Source: Candidatus Melainabacteria bacterium (GTDB taxonomy: Bacteria > Cyanobacteriota > Vampirovibrionia > Obscuribacterales > Obscuribacteraceae). Taken from it: DNA of 64,000 nt. The position numbers and the translations under genes were made by a program. Shown in pieces: positions 1-8,856 of the stretch. Under the pieces are notes generated by a model that ran no database searches, had not been told where the DNA came from, and saw only the letters and a program-made list of their open reading frames with translations. The stretch lies in contig JADJWK010000001.1 of NCBI GenBank assembly GCA_016716405.1, positions 1,736,001-1,800,000 on the forward strand, read 5' to 3'. The stretch's first letter is position 1. The number at the start of each line of letters is the position of its first letter.

Positions 1-927
1 AGCCACTGTGGTGATTCTCGCCGGGCTGAGCGCGTTGGAGATATAGTCGACAGGATCCGATGAGAAGCGGATGACGTCGATTTTCTCGTTGCGAAGCTCG
101 GCGACGACGTTCTGGATACGGACGCCCCGGGTGCCGATACAGGCACCGACAGGATCGACGTCCGTGTCTTCGGAGTGCACGGCAATCTTGGTGCGATAAC
201 CGGCTTCCCGGGCGATGGATTTGATCTCCACTGTGCCGTCCTCGATCTCGGGGACATAGAGCTCGAAGAGCTCGCGCACCAGCTCGGGGTGAGCCTGGGA
301 AACGATGATCTGAGGCACCCGCCCCGATTCACGCAGCTCGAGCACATAGACGCGGACGCGGTTGCCCACCCTATAGGTCTCGCCGGGAAGCTGCTCGCGG
401 GTGGGCATGCAGCCTTCCACTCTGCCGAGGTTGACGATTACGTTGTTGCGGGTGTTGCTCATGACTTCGATACGCTCGATCTGGCCTGTGGTGCAGGTGC
501 CCTTGCGAGCCTCGAACTCTTTCTTGATAAGTTCTTTCTCAGCTTCTCTCAATCTCTGGGTGATCAGCTGTTTGGCGGTTTGGGCCGCGATCCGGCCGAA
601 CTCGGAGAAGTCCTGGGGGGTGACCTCGATCTCGAGGACTTCGCCCACGGCTACGTCGGGAATGAGATCCCGGGCTTCTTCGAGGCTGATCTCGTGATAG
701 TCGTTGCTGACTTCGTCTACAACTTCTTTCGGAGCGAAGATCCCGATCTCGCCGGTTTCGGTGTCGAAAATGGCGCGCACCCCCTCGACATCGTGATCCG
801 GCACCTTCTTCTTGTAGGCTGCCACGATGGCATCGCATACGTACGAGATGAATTCCTCCTGGGGAATATTCCTCTCCCGCTCGAGCTCTTCGGCTGCTTC
901 CAGTAGTTTGTCACCAATCTTGATCAC
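1..927 (-). CDS. nusA: Transcription termination/antitermination factor NusA (N-terminal part, runs off window)
   Basis: RNA polymerase-binding elongation factor that modulates pausing, termination and antitermination. The minus strand reads open from a GTG at 927 to the window edge (309 codons). The product starts MIKIGDKLLEAAEELERER, the usual NusA N-terminal domain (about 1-125). An S1 domain follows (about 135-200, with VGNRVRVYVLELRES), then the start of the KH region (DPVGACIGTRGVRIQNV). A good GGAGG lies 7 nt before the GTG. The C-terminal KH part is outside the window. It follows rimP by 18 nt, the usual rimP-nusA order, so the two are probably co-transcribed. Confidence 0.95.
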   Translation of the reverse strand, partial: MIKIGDKLLEAAEELERERNIPQEEFISYVCDAIVAAYKKKVPDHDVEGVRAIFDTETGEIGIFAPKEVVDEVSNDYHEISLEEARDLIPDVAVGEVLEIEVTPQDFSEFGRIAAQTAKQLITQRLREAEKELIKKEFEARKGTCTTGQIERIEVMSNTRNNVIVNLGRVEGCMPTREQLPGETYRVGNRVRVYVLELRESGRVPQIIVSQAHPELVRELFELYVPEIEDGTVEIKSIAREAGYRTKIAVHSEDTDVDPVGACIGTRGVRIQNVVAELRNEKIDVIRFSSDPVDYISNALSPARITTVA

Positions 928-945
928 GGCTTTTCCTCCGTTTGA

Positions 946-1572
946 TTATTCAGTTGTAGTTTCAGTTGTAATTTCGGGACTGAGCCTCAAGGACTCGAGG
1001 CTCTCTCTTTCCAGGCGAATCTCGCTTTTCTGAATTTCGGCCGGGGCCTTTCGAGGCTCCGTCGCACTCTTCTTCTTTCGAGAAGATTCTCCGGTCGCTG
1101 CCGTCACCGGGGCAGCGATAGTGACTCCAGTCTCGCTGTCGTAGCCAGCGAGAATACCTGTGAAAACGGTTCCGAGACCGTCTATGGCTTTCTTGACCCG
1201 GACCTCAACCCTTTCGCCTTTGAAAATGGCGATGTCCCGGTCGCTCACCAGCTTGCGGTCGATGCCGGGGCTCTGGACCTGGAGGCTGTAAGCGCCTTCG
1301 ATCAGAGGCTCTCCGGCTTCGGCCAGCTCGTCGAGCCTGGCTTCGAGCTCCCTGCTCACTGCTTCGCAGTCGTCCAGGCTCACCCTGCCTTTCGGGCGAT
1401 GCAGAGTAATCTCGAGAATTCTTCTTTTGCCCTGGTTCGTGAAGCGAATCAGGACCAGGACCAGACCGTGAGTCTCGGCAACGGGCCCGGCCAGGGCTTC
1501 GACTTTGCTTATGATCTCTTCTTGTCTGGACTGGACGGTCAATTTATACCTGCTGCCATGACCTGTTACCAA
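946..1572 (-). CDS. rimP: Ribosome maturation factor RimP
   Basis: Cytoplasmic 30S-subunit assembly factor. The core (residues about 12-150) has the two RimP sub-domains, with family-typical stretches such as SLDDCEAVSRELEARLDE, YSLQVQSPGIDRKL and FKGERVEVRVKK. At 208 aa it is longer than most RimP (about 150); the extra length is a charged Lys/Arg/Glu-rich tail with no recognised domain. No ATG is available. The open frame begins at TTG 1572, but TTG 1542 has a better purine-rich stretch before it and may be the real start. First gene of a probable rimP-nusA operon, divergent from ybeY across about 125 bp. Confidence 0.92.
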   Translation of the reverse strand: MVTGHGSRYKLTVQSRQEEIISKVEALAGPVAETHGLVLVLIRFTNQGKRRILEITLHRPKGRVSLDDCEAVSRELEARLDELAEAGEPLIEGAYSLQVQSPGIDRKLVSDRDIAIFKGERVEVRVKKAIDGLGTVFTGILAGYDSETGVTIAAPVTAATGESSRKKKSATEPRKAPAEIQKSEIRLERESLESLRLSPEITTETTTE

Positions 1573-1697
1573 AACCGTCTGCGCACCGGGTAAGCTCGGT
1601 GCACCTTGCCTTTATCATCAGGCTATGGACTCTAGCGGGATATACTAGCACGGGTACCAACGTGCGGCCAACCAAAAGTCCCGTATGGTGAGCGATT
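1573..1697. promoter_or_regulatory. Divergent rimP / ybeY intergenic region
   Basis: About 125 bp between two divergently read genes, so it must hold both promoters. On the plus strand GATATACTAG (around 1638-1647) could serve as a -10 for ybeY, but no convincing -35 is visible. This is inferred from position only. Confidence 0.35.
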
Positions 1698-2204
1698 ATG
1701 TCTCCAACAGTTACATTTTCCAACCGTCAGCGAAAGCATAAAGTAGACCCCGGCGAGCTCAAGCTCATGGCGGACCGGATTGTCCGGGGGGTGCTCGCCG
1801 ACCTCTCCGAGTCTCCGCCCGCGTGGCTGGACGGCGAGACAGTGGAAGAGCTGTCCCGGCGCGGGCAGTTCAGCCTGGTTCTGGTCAGCGATAAGAAGAT
1901 CAGGGAATTGAACCGGCAGTGGCGCCAGAAGGACAGCGCCACCGATGTTCTTTCCTTCCCCATGGACCTGGAGCCCCCTGACGAGCCTCTGCCTTATGAG
2001 GTAGGGGAGATCATCGTTTCTGTCGACCGCGCCCTGGACCAGAGCCGGGAATTCGGGCACAGCTTCGAGCGCGAGCTGGCTTTTCTGATCACGCATGGTG
2101 TCCTCCATGTGCTCGGTTTCGATCATGAGCGCAGGCAAGACGAGATCGAGATGTTCGGGCGTCAGAGCAGGGTTCTGGCTTGTCTGGGCTATAAGAGGGA
2201 ATAG
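1698..2204 (+). CDS. ybeY: Endoribonuclease YbeY
   Basis: Single-strand-specific metal-dependent endoribonuclease for 16S rRNA 3'-end maturation and ribosome quality control. The zinc motif HGVLHVLGFDH (residues about 135-145) supplies the three conserved histidines. The upstream TDVLSFPMD segment is also a family signature. Length (168 aa) is normal. Start is ATG 1698. It precedes a diacylglycerol kinase-type gene, the same pair seen in many bacteria (ybeY-dgkA), so an operon is likely despite the 108-bp gap. Confidence 0.95.
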   Translation: MSPTVTFSNRQRKHKVDPGELKLMADRIVRGVLADLSESPPAWLDGETVEELSRRGQFSLVLVSDKKIRELNRQWRQKDSATDVLSFPMDLEPPDEPLPYEVGEIIVSVDRALDQSREFGHSFERELAFLITHGVLHVLGFDHERRQDEIEMFGRQSRVLACLGYKRE

Positions 2205-2312
2205 GGAGTATCATTAATAAGGCATGTAAAGTGGATTAGATCTTTAAAGGGGCAGAATCCAGCCGATACATGCATCATTAGAAGAGGACCCGGTACGATC
2301 GAGGAGAATCAG

Positions 2313-2837
2313 TTGCGCAGAGGCAAACACCGCAGCACCACCGAGAAAGAGCGTAAACGAATGCTCGACGGATCGGCCGCTCTCAAACCCGAGATATCCG
2401 AAAGAGGCAATTTCGATGTAGTCAGCCGCAAGAGTTTCATTCCTTTTGCCTGGCAGCGCAAGACCGGTCGGACCGCGAGCCTTTTCGAGTCCTTCTATCA
2501 TGCTTTTCACGGTGTTTATGTCGGTCTCAAGAGCCAGCGCAATCTCAAGATTCATTTTCTCGCCTGTGTGGTGGTGGTGATTCTGGGAACGGCGCTCAAG
2601 ATCGAGCCTTATTCGTGGCTGGCTCTCATCGTCGTCATGGGCCTGGTGATCTCGATGGAATACATCAACACCGCCCTGGAGCATCTGGTCGACATCTCCG
2701 CCGACGGACAGTATCGTTATGCCGCCCGCTGCGCCAAAGACACAGCCGCGGCAGCTGTGCTTGTCGCTTCGCTTACCGCCGTTGCCACCGGCGCGGTGAT
2801 TTTCCTGCCCAGGCTCACCGCTTGCTTTGGTCTCTGA
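2313..2837 (+). CDS. dgkA: Diacylglycerol/undecaprenol kinase (DgkA family)
   Basis: Small integral-membrane lipid kinase that phosphorylates diacylglycerol or undecaprenol. Residues about 58-174 carry the family pattern: an amphipathic start (FYHAFHGVYVGLKSQRNLKIH), three membrane helices, the catalytic-region segment EYINTALEHLVD and the later RYAARCAKDTAAAAVL. The N-terminal 50 residues are extra, polar and basic, with no recognised domain. The open frame starts at a TTG; a later start in this extension is possible. The substrate cannot be told from the sequence; the Gram-positive-like motif spacing would also fit undecaprenol. Confidence 0.9.
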   Translation: MRRGKHRSTTEKERKRMLDGSAALKPEISERGNFDVVSRKSFIPFAWQRKTGRTASLFESFYHAFHGVYVGLKSQRNLKIHFLACVVVVILGTALKIEPYSWLALIVVMGLVISMEYINTALEHLVDISADGQYRYAARCAKDTAAAAVLVASLTAVATGAVIFLPRLTACFGL

Positions 2838-2937
2838 AAAGAGGCGCAGATCAGCAGTTCGACGACTAGAAAAGCGCTCCTCCGGGCATAAGATAAGGTG
2901 GAGTCGGGCTTTCTGGGCGCCCATGGGGGAATTCCCA

Positions 2938-2970
2938 TTGACAGTCCAGGAATCGAAAAGTAAGTATAGA
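2938..2970 (+). promoter_or_regulatory. Candidate sigma70-type promoter before the Gly/Asn-rich gene
   Basis: A perfect TTGACA at 2938-2943 is followed by TAAGTATAGA at 2961-2970. TAAGTA gives a 17-nt spacer but matches the -10 poorly; TATAGA matches better but with a 21-nt spacer. It lies 50-80 bp before ATG 3022. Moderate support only. Confidence 0.4.
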
Positions 2971-3021
2971 AGTGTGTGTGGATGGAAAAAAATGGCGCGA
3001 GCCATTTCAGGAGAGACATAG

Positions 3022-4209
3022 ATGGGCGACAAGGGCTTTGACGATCCGAACAAATGCCGTCAGGGATCAGGCAGCAGTCAGGACTGCCCCCTCCAGAACG
3101 AGGTTTCGGACCCGAACTTCTACAGACAGAACTGGAACGATATCCCCGGCCGAAGCGATGTCCCCAGGGACTTCGTCACCCGGGACGCCCTGCCGTCACC
3201 GATGGACAATTACAACCACAGCGGTCTGGATCGCACCACTCTCCAGATGTATGCTCGCAAATACGGCCAGCCCCAGCCTCCAGCCGATCCATTCACCCTC
3301 GCCCTGAGAGAAGCCAACCGGGGCAATCGCTTCGCCATGGAGCTCTGCACCGCGGCGGTTCTCGGTGGCGGGCAGCAGTTCAGGGTCGGCACTGGACCAT
3401 ATATTTTCTCCGGCGGCAATGATGGATGTTTCGGAAACGGCGACATCTTCCGTCGGATCCCTGTTCCCGGCAGCCCGCGCTGGCAGACCGGCCCCGGCGG
3501 CGACTGGGGCTTCGACAACGGCGGCTGGAACCAGAGCGGGAATCAGGGCGGACCGGTCTTCCGCGATTCCAATACCGATATCTATTTCCCGGGCGGCAGC
3601 ACGCACCGCAGCGAGACCGTGATCGGCGCCGATGGCAGACCCATAGGCGACGGCCGTCGCAGAGACGGCGATCCCACCCGGGGAATGTCAGCCGAAGAGC
3701 TTCTGATCTACTCGGGGGCGGCCCGCAATATCCTGGAGGCGATCGCCATCATGAAAGGTCGGTCGGTGCCCGGTAACGGCAATTTCCTGGGCAGCATCTT
3801 CCCCGGCAACCAGGGTCCTCTCTGGAACGGAAGCTACGACGGGCACTGGGATCCCCGCTGGAATGGCGGCTGGGACGGCGGCTGGAATGGCGGCTGGAAT
3901 GGCGGCTGGAATGGCGGCTGGAATGGCAACGGCCGGAACAATGGCCGCAATACCACCATAATTACCGGAGGCAGCGATGTCTATCAGGGATCCAGCGATG
4001 TCATCTTCCCCGGCGGGGCAGTGTCGAGAGACGAGACGGTAGTCGGTCCGGGCGCCAGCCACCGCGGTCATGGCAGCAGCCGTCGCTCCGGAGGCAATCT
4101 ATCTGCCGAGGATATCCTGGTCGGCTCGGGTGCTCTCCGGAACGTGCTGGAAGGTGTCGCCATATTGAAAGGCAAGCATCCCGGCGTCATTCCCTATTAT
4201 CCGCGCTGA
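3022..4209 (+). CDS. Gly/Asn/Trp-rich hypothetical protein with duplicated modules
   Basis: No recognised family. Start ATG 3022 has a clear AGGAG eight to nine nt upstream. The 395-aa protein has no signal peptide or membrane helix. It holds two related modules. The first runs from about residue 190 (YFPGGSTHRSETVIG) to MSAEELLIYSGAARNIL and EAIAIMKG. The second runs from about residue 328 (IFPGGAVSRDETVVG) to LSAEDILVGSGALRNVL and EGVAILKG. They are separated by a run of WNGG tetrapeptides (residues about 280-303). The pattern suggests a repeat-built structural or surface-associated protein, but function is unknown. It ends 3 nt from the convergent ABC gene. Confidence 0.75.
   Translation: MGDKGFDDPNKCRQGSGSSQDCPLQNEVSDPNFYRQNWNDIPGRSDVPRDFVTRDALPSPMDNYNHSGLDRTTLQMYARKYGQPQPPADPFTLALREANRGNRFAMELCTAAVLGGGQQFRVGTGPYIFSGGNDGCFGNGDIFRRIPVPGSPRWQTGPGGDWGFDNGGWNQSGNQGGPVFRDSNTDIYFPGGSTHRSETVIGADGRPIGDGRRRDGDPTRGMSAEELLIYSGAARNILEAIAIMKGRSVPGNGNFLGSIFPGNQGPLWNGSYDGHWDPRWNGGWDGGWNGGWNGGWNGGWNGNGRNNGRNTTIITGGSDVYQGSSDVIFPGGAVSRDETVVGPGASHRGHGSSRRSGGNLSAEDILVGSGALRNVLEGVAILKGKHPGVIPYYPR
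3859..3930 (+). repeat. 12-bp tandem repeat, six units (WNGG codons)
   Basis: Six head-to-tail copies of TGGAATGGCGGC, with unit 2 reading TGGGACGGCGGC and unit 6 ending GGCAAC. The array is in frame and encodes the WNGG run between the two modules of the surrounding gene. Near identity suggests recent slippage expansion. Confidence 0.9.
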
Positions 4210-4212
4210 CTC

Positions 4213-5019
4213 TCAGAGAATGTGAAAGAGCCTTTTGCCGGTGCTCTCATCGGTGACGGTGGCGATCCCGACGTCGAAGACTGCTTCGATTCTCGAGCTG
4301 GTGAGAATCTCCCGGCTCGTTCCCACGGCAACCAGTCGGCCGGGCCCGTTTTCGCCCTTTCCGATAAGGGCCACCTGATCCGCCATGCTGTCGATTACAT
4401 TGAGATCATGAAGTATGACTGCGATACCCTTGCCGTCTTCCCGTAATCTCTCGATGAGCTTGACGATGGAGCGCTGGTATTTGAAATCGAGATGGCTGAT
4501 GGGCTCATCGAGAAGAACGAAGTCGCTCTCTTGCGCCAGGGCCACGGCGATCTGAGCGCGCTGGCGCTCGCCACCGGAGAGGGTTGCCAGATAACGGTGC
4601 TCCAGGCCGTCCAGACCGGCACGCTCCAGGGCCTCTTTCGTGGCTTCGCGGTCGTCGGCCGAGGCTGACCAGGACCACCAGTTCTGGTGCGGGTTTCGTC
4701 CCAGGGCGACGAGCTCGCCCACGGTGAGGTTGGCGTTGCTGCTGTTGCTACTGAAGGATTGGGGCACATAAGCGCAGCGCCGGGCGAACGGAGCCGGATC
4801 CAGTGACCAGATGTCGGCTCCTTCCAGGGTGACTCTTCCTGCGAAAGGCTTGATCTGCCGCGCCATGGTCTTGAGCAGGGTGGATTTGCCGCTTCCGTTG
4901 GGCCCGGCGATGGCGGTTATCGATCCTTTTTCGATACTCAAGTCGATCCCGGCAAGAACAGGCTCTCCCGGGCGATAACCGGTGGAGACATCCTCCAGCA
5001 TGAATCTCTCCTGGCTCAT
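4213..5019 (-). CDS. ABC transporter ATP-binding protein, FecE/BtuD type
   Basis: Cytoplasmic ATPase of a siderophore/heme/cobalamin-type importer. Visible are Walker A GPNGSGKST (about 39-47), the signature LSGGERQR (about 146-153) and Walker B FVLLDEPISHLD (about 166-177), then the switch histidine in VILHDLNV. Length 268 aa is normal. Its ATG begins right after the TGA of the permease gene (no spacer), so the two are translationally coupled. No substrate-binding protein gene accompanies them here, so the substrate cannot be assigned. Confidence 0.92.
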   Translation of the reverse strand: MSQERFMLEDVSTGYRPGEPVLAGIDLSIEKGSITAIAGPNGSGKSTLLKTMARQIKPFAGRVTLEGADIWSLDPAPFARRCAYVPQSFSSNSSNANLTVGELVALGRNPHQNWWSWSASADDREATKEALERAGLDGLEHRYLATLSGGERQRAQIAVALAQESDFVLLDEPISHLDFKYQRSIVKLIERLREDGKGIAVILHDLNVIDSMADQVALIGKGENGPGRLVAVGTSREILTSSRIEAVFDVGIATVTDESTGKRLFHIL

Positions 5020-6018
5020 TCAGGCGAGCTCCTCGCCTTTCTGGCGCGAGACGAGCCAGAGGAAGAAAGGCCCTCCGATTAGCGAGAGCAGGGTGCCCAG
5101 AGGAAGCTCCTGACCCGGCACCATGGATCGTGCCGCCAGATCGCTCATCTCGACCAGGGCGATGCCCAGAAGAGCCGCGCAAATCAGATGCACGCGCTCG
5201 TCCCGTCCATAGAGGCGCCGGGAGAGATGGGGAGCCATTAGTCCAACGAATCCTACCAGACCGCTGACCGAGACTGCTGCTCCGCACATGAGCACAGCCA
5301 CCGCCAGAAGCACCATCTGCACCAGCTCGACTTTGACACCCAGAGAGCGAGCCTGCTGGGTTCCGAGAGAAAGGAGACGGATCTGCTTGGAGAGCACCAG
5401 TGCCACCAGGCATCCCACCACTGTATAGGCGGCTGCCGGGATCACTTCGTCCCAGGTTCTGCCGCCGATGCCGCCGGCGAGCCAGAAGAAGATTCCCTGC
5501 GACTGGACCGGGTTGCCGCCATTGGTGATGATCAAAGTGATCAGCCCGCTGCAAATCGTGGACAGGGCGACCCCGGAGAGGAGCATACGTGTCATGCTCA
5601 GTCCGGTGGGGTTGCGCGAGAGAAGCGCCACGACTATGGAGGCGGCCAGCCCGCCGGCGAAAGCAGCGACAGGCACCATGCTGAAAGAGAGACCGAAAGT
5701 GAGCCCCAGGGCGACTGTGACGCCGGCGCCGCTGGACACGCCTGTGAGATAGGGATCGGCCAGATAATTCCTGGAGAGCGCCTGGAGCACATAGCCCGAT
5801 ACCGCCAGAGCCGCTCCCACGGTGGCGGCGGTGAGCAGCCGGGGAAGCCTGATCTGCCAGATGATATCGAGACTGGTGGAGCAGCTCTCCGGAAGCGAGC
5901 TCGGGGCGAACACGCTTTGCAAGGCCAGGAGCGGATCGATCCTGACATCGCCGATGCAAATGTTGAGAAGCAGGCCCAGAGCCGCCAGGGCAATCAGAAT
6001 GACTAGTCGAATGAGCAC
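5020..6018 (-). CDS. FecCD/BtuC-family ABC transporter permease
   Basis: Inner-membrane permease of the iron-siderophore/heme/B12 importer class. The 332-aa protein is almost entirely hydrophobic, with about ten helices, and carries family segments such as LPRLLTAATVGAALAVSGYV, DPYLTGVSSGAGVTVALG and FVGLMAPHLSRRLYG (the coupling region to the ATPase). Start is GTG 6018. Operon with the downstream ATPase. The cysteine desulfurase gene diverges 60 bp away, which hints at but does not prove a link to iron supply for Fe-S clusters. Confidence 0.92.
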   Translation of the reverse strand: MLIRLVILIALAALGLLLNICIGDVRIDPLLALQSVFAPSSLPESCSTSLDIIWQIRLPRLLTAATVGAALAVSGYVLQALSRNYLADPYLTGVSSGAGVTVALGLTFGLSFSMVPVAAFAGGLAASIVVALLSRNPTGLSMTRMLLSGVALSTICSGLITLIITNGGNPVQSQGIFFWLAGGIGGRTWDEVIPAAAYTVVGCLVALVLSKQIRLLSLGTQQARSLGVKVELVQMVLLAVAVLMCGAAVSVSGLVGFVGLMAPHLSRRLYGRDERVHLICAALLGIALVEMSDLAARSMVPGQELPLGTLLSLIGGPFFLWLVSRQKGEELA

Positions 6019-6079
6019 GATTTTCCCAACGGCATGACACCTGTTGTATACAGGTTTTCATGCTACCATTTCGTCTATT

Positions 6080-7264
6080 ATGACGATCTATCTTGATAAC
6101 AGCGCCACGACGAGAGTTCGGCCGGAAGTAGTCGAGGCTATGCTGGAGTATCTGAACGATCATTTCGGCAATCCCTCTTCGATTCATGCGCTCGGGCGCG
6201 AATCCTACAAAGCTGTTGCCCTGGCGCGTCAGAATGTCGCCGGTCTTCTGGGATGCTCGCCCACCGAGATCTATTTCTCCTCTTGCGGCACCATGAGCAA
6301 TAACGCCGCCATTCTGGGACGGGCCCGATTTGTCGAGGCCAATGACGGGGGGCGGCATCTGATCACCACCAGCATCGAGCATCCTTCGGTGATCGGCCCG
6401 GCTCGTTATCTGGAATCGCAAGGCTGGAGAGTCACCTGTCTTCCGGTGGATTCTCAGGGTCTGGTGAAAGTGGCGGATCTCGAAAGCGCCATCACTGATA
6501 GGACCAGTATCGTCTCGATCATGCTGGCCAACAATGAGGTCGGATCTATACAACCCATCCAGGAGATGGGCGCCGCCATTGAAAGAGCCTCCAGGAAGCA
6601 TGGCAAAGAGATCTTCTTTCACACCGACGCCATTCAGGCTGCCGGAAAATTAAAGCTCGATGTCGGCGCCATGGGTGTCTCGGCCCTGTCCATCTCGGGA
6701 CACAAGTTCCATGCCCCCAAAGGAGTGGGGGCGCTTTATCTTCGAAAGGGCGTCAATATCATGCCCATCACATTCGGTGGCGGACAGGAGAAAGGTCTTC
6801 TGCCGGGCACCGAGGGGCTTCCCAATATAGTCGCCCTGGGAACCGCGGCCAGACTGGCAGGGGAAGAGCTGGATGATAACATCGCCAGGCTGAGAAGCCT
6901 CCAGGAGATGCTCATCGCTCATCTCGAGCCTATCGAAGGGTTGACCTTGACCGGACCCAGGGATCTCGACAAGCGTCTGCCCGGTCATGTGAGCGTGGCG
7001 GTGGCCAATGCCGAGGGCGAAGCCCTGGTAATGCAGCTCGATCTCAAAGGTGTTTGCGTGTCGAGCGCTTCCGCCTGTCACAAAGGTATCATCGAGCCTT
7101 CTCATGTGCTCACCGCTCTTTCTGTTCCCTGTAATATGCTCAAGGGCTCCGTGCGTATCTCGGCGGGACGTTTCACCACCAGAGAAGATTGCGAGAAAGC
7201 CTGCCGGATCATGACCGAGATCTTCTCGGCGCCGAAGCCGGCTCCAGCAGCCAGGCTCAATTGA
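6080..7264 (+). CDS. Cysteine desulfurase, NifS/IscS family
   Basis: PLP-dependent enzyme that takes sulfur from L-cysteine as a persulfide for Fe-S clusters or thio-modification. The protein starts MTIYLDNSATTRVRP, the canonical start, so I use ATG 6080; an in-frame TTG at 6044 would only add twelve unlikely residues. The PLP lysine is in SISGHKFHAPKGVG (about 190-203) and the catalytic cysteine is in SSASACHKG (about 318-326). Length 394 aa is normal. No scaffold gene (iscU/nifU) is adjacent. It overlaps the convergent aldehyde dehydrogenase gene by 8 bp. No Shine-Dalgarno is evident. Confidence 0.93.
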   Translation: MTIYLDNSATTRVRPEVVEAMLEYLNDHFGNPSSIHALGRESYKAVALARQNVAGLLGCSPTEIYFSSCGTMSNNAAILGRARFVEANDGGRHLITTSIEHPSVIGPARYLESQGWRVTCLPVDSQGLVKVADLESAITDRTSIVSIMLANNEVGSIQPIQEMGAAIERASRKHGKEIFFHTDAIQAAGKLKLDVGAMGVSALSISGHKFHAPKGVGALYLRKGVNIMPITFGGGQEKGLLPGTEGLPNIVALGTAARLAGEELDDNIARLRSLQEMLIAHLEPIEGLTLTGPRDLDKRLPGHVSVAVANAEGEALVMQLDLKGVCVSSASACHKGIIEPSHVLTALSVPCNMLKGSVRISAGRFTTREDCEKACRIMTEIFSAPKPAPAARLN

Positions 7265-8831
7265 GTTTCTTGGGATTCCTGAGAATATTGCCGACGAATT
7301 TGCACATTCCCGAGAGCTTGCCGAATGGAAAGCTTCCGTGGAAGAGCTGGATTCCGCCTTCGATGGTCTTTGTCCTCGCCGGCCCGTAGGGATACCACCA
7401 GAGCCGGGTGGCACCGCCGGCGGCATCAATGCTTATATGCTTGATATTGACCAGGTCGAGAAGACCGAAATGAGAATGGGTCCTGCCGAAGCCGCTCTTC
7501 TTGACGCCTCCCCAGGGAAGCTGGGGAGCAGCATGGGAGAAAAGACAGTCGTTGATGAAGACAGTGCCGACATCCAGATCCCTGGCGATGTTCTCGGCCC
7601 GTTTGAGATTTTTTCCCCAGATCGAGGCGGTGAGCCCGTACTGGCTATTGTTGACCAGGTCCACCACGTCGTCCTCTGATTCCACCACCATCACAGGCAG
7701 TACCGGCCCGAAAGTCTCTTCCTGCATGACCGCCATAGAGGGATTGACATCGGTGATAATGGTTGGCTGAAAGAAATGACCGCCCATGTCCTCGATCCGG
7801 CTGCCTCCGGTAAGTATGGTGGCACCGGCTTCTCTGGCCTGGTCCACCTGGGCGGCGATTTTGTCGAGCTGTGTCTGGTCGATCACCGGACCGATATCCA
7901 CGGTCGGATCGCTTGCCGGTCCGACTTTCAGACCACGGGTCACAGCCACGAGCTCGTCGAGAAACTGGTCGGTCTTCTTGCTTTTCAAAATGAACAGGCG
8001 CTCGATGGAGGCACAGGCCTGGCCTGCATTGGTGAATGCCCCCCAGGCTATGCCCTGGGCTGTCCATTTTACCGGAGCGCTGGGCAGCACTATGGCGGCG
8101 TCTTTACCACCCAGCTCCAGAGACACCGGGGTGATAGTGGCGGCGGCTTGCTCCATTACTTTGCGGCCGCCTTCCACGGAGCCGGTGAAGATTACCCGGG
8201 CCAGACCGGATTCGGAAAGATATCTGCCGGTATCCTTATCGCCGGTGACCACGCTCATCACTCCCTCCGGGAAGCCGGCTTCCCTGAAGAGATCGCCAAT
8301 CTTGATGCCGATCAGAGAGGACTTCTCCGATGGTTTGAGGACCACTGTATTGCCGACCATGACCGACATGAGAGCTGCCATCATCGGAATCGAGAAAGGA
8401 TAGTTCCAGGGCGAGATGATCCCGATCACACCAAGGGGCTCGAAGGCGATCACCGACTGTTTGCTCGAGAGCATGGGATTGGTCATGGCGATCATCTGGT
8501 CTTTGAGCAGGCGCTCGGCGTTGTCCGCCAGCCAGACACAGGTGTCCAGGGTGCCGTTTATCTCAGCCGAGAAAGCCTCGCCAATGGGCTTGCCGACCTC
8601 GTTGCTGATCAGCTCGGCGATCTCTTTCGATTGCCTGGAGATAAGTCTTCTCAATCTGAGGACCAGAGAGGCACGTTTGCCGAAATCGAGAAGCTGCCAG
8701 TCTTCTTGAGCCAGACGGGCTTTCTCGACAGTCTGCCGGACCTCGTTCTCGAGCATCACCGGCACTTCACCCAGGACCTCGAGATTGGCCGGGTTGATCG
8801 ATTTCAAGGTTGCCGTCTTGCTTGTGACCAT
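7257..8831 (-). CDS. NAD(P)-dependent aldehyde dehydrogenase family protein
   Basis: Oxidises an aldehyde to the acid. The 524-aa protein has the cofactor-binding and catalytic segments of the family: SPWNYPFSIPMMAAL, KPSEKSSL, FTGSVEGGRKVM, the catalytic glutamate in SLELGGKDAAIVL (about 239-251) and the catalytic cysteine in NAGQACASIERLF. The C-terminal extension of about 40 residues (WWYPYGPARTKTIEGG) resembles long ALDH forms that act on fatty or medium-chain aldehydes. Substrate is not deducible. Start ATG 8831; isolated gene between convergent and divergent neighbours. Confidence 0.92.
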   Translation of the reverse strand: MVTSKTATLKSINPANLEVLGEVPVMLENEVRQTVEKARLAQEDWQLLDFGKRASLVLRLRRLISRQSKEIAELISNEVGKPIGEAFSAEINGTLDTCVWLADNAERLLKDQMIAMTNPMLSSKQSVIAFEPLGVIGIISPWNYPFSIPMMAALMSVMVGNTVVLKPSEKSSLIGIKIGDLFREAGFPEGVMSVVTGDKDTGRYLSESGLARVIFTGSVEGGRKVMEQAAATITPVSLELGGKDAAIVLPSAPVKWTAQGIAWGAFTNAGQACASIERLFILKSKKTDQFLDELVAVTRGLKVGPASDPTVDIGPVIDQTQLDKIAAQVDQAREAGATILTGGSRIEDMGGHFFQPTIITDVNPSMAVMQEETFGPVLPVMVVESEDDVVDLVNNSQYGLTASIWGKNLKRAENIARDLDVGTVFINDCLFSHAAPQLPWGGVKKSGFGRTHSHFGLLDLVNIKHISIDAAGGATRLWWYPYGPARTKTIEGGIQLFHGSFPFGKLSGMCKFVGNILRNPKKLN

Positions 8832-8856
8832 GAGCTGATCTTACCTTATTGCTTCC

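Noticed and set aside
3859..3930. Short regular repeats considered as a CRISPR array
   Set aside because: Units are 12 bp, contiguous, without spacers, and in frame within a gene.
6044..6079. Upstream TTG start for the cysteine desulfurase
   Set aside because: The family's N-terminus starts at ATG 6080 (YLDNSATT); the extra twelve residues have no support.
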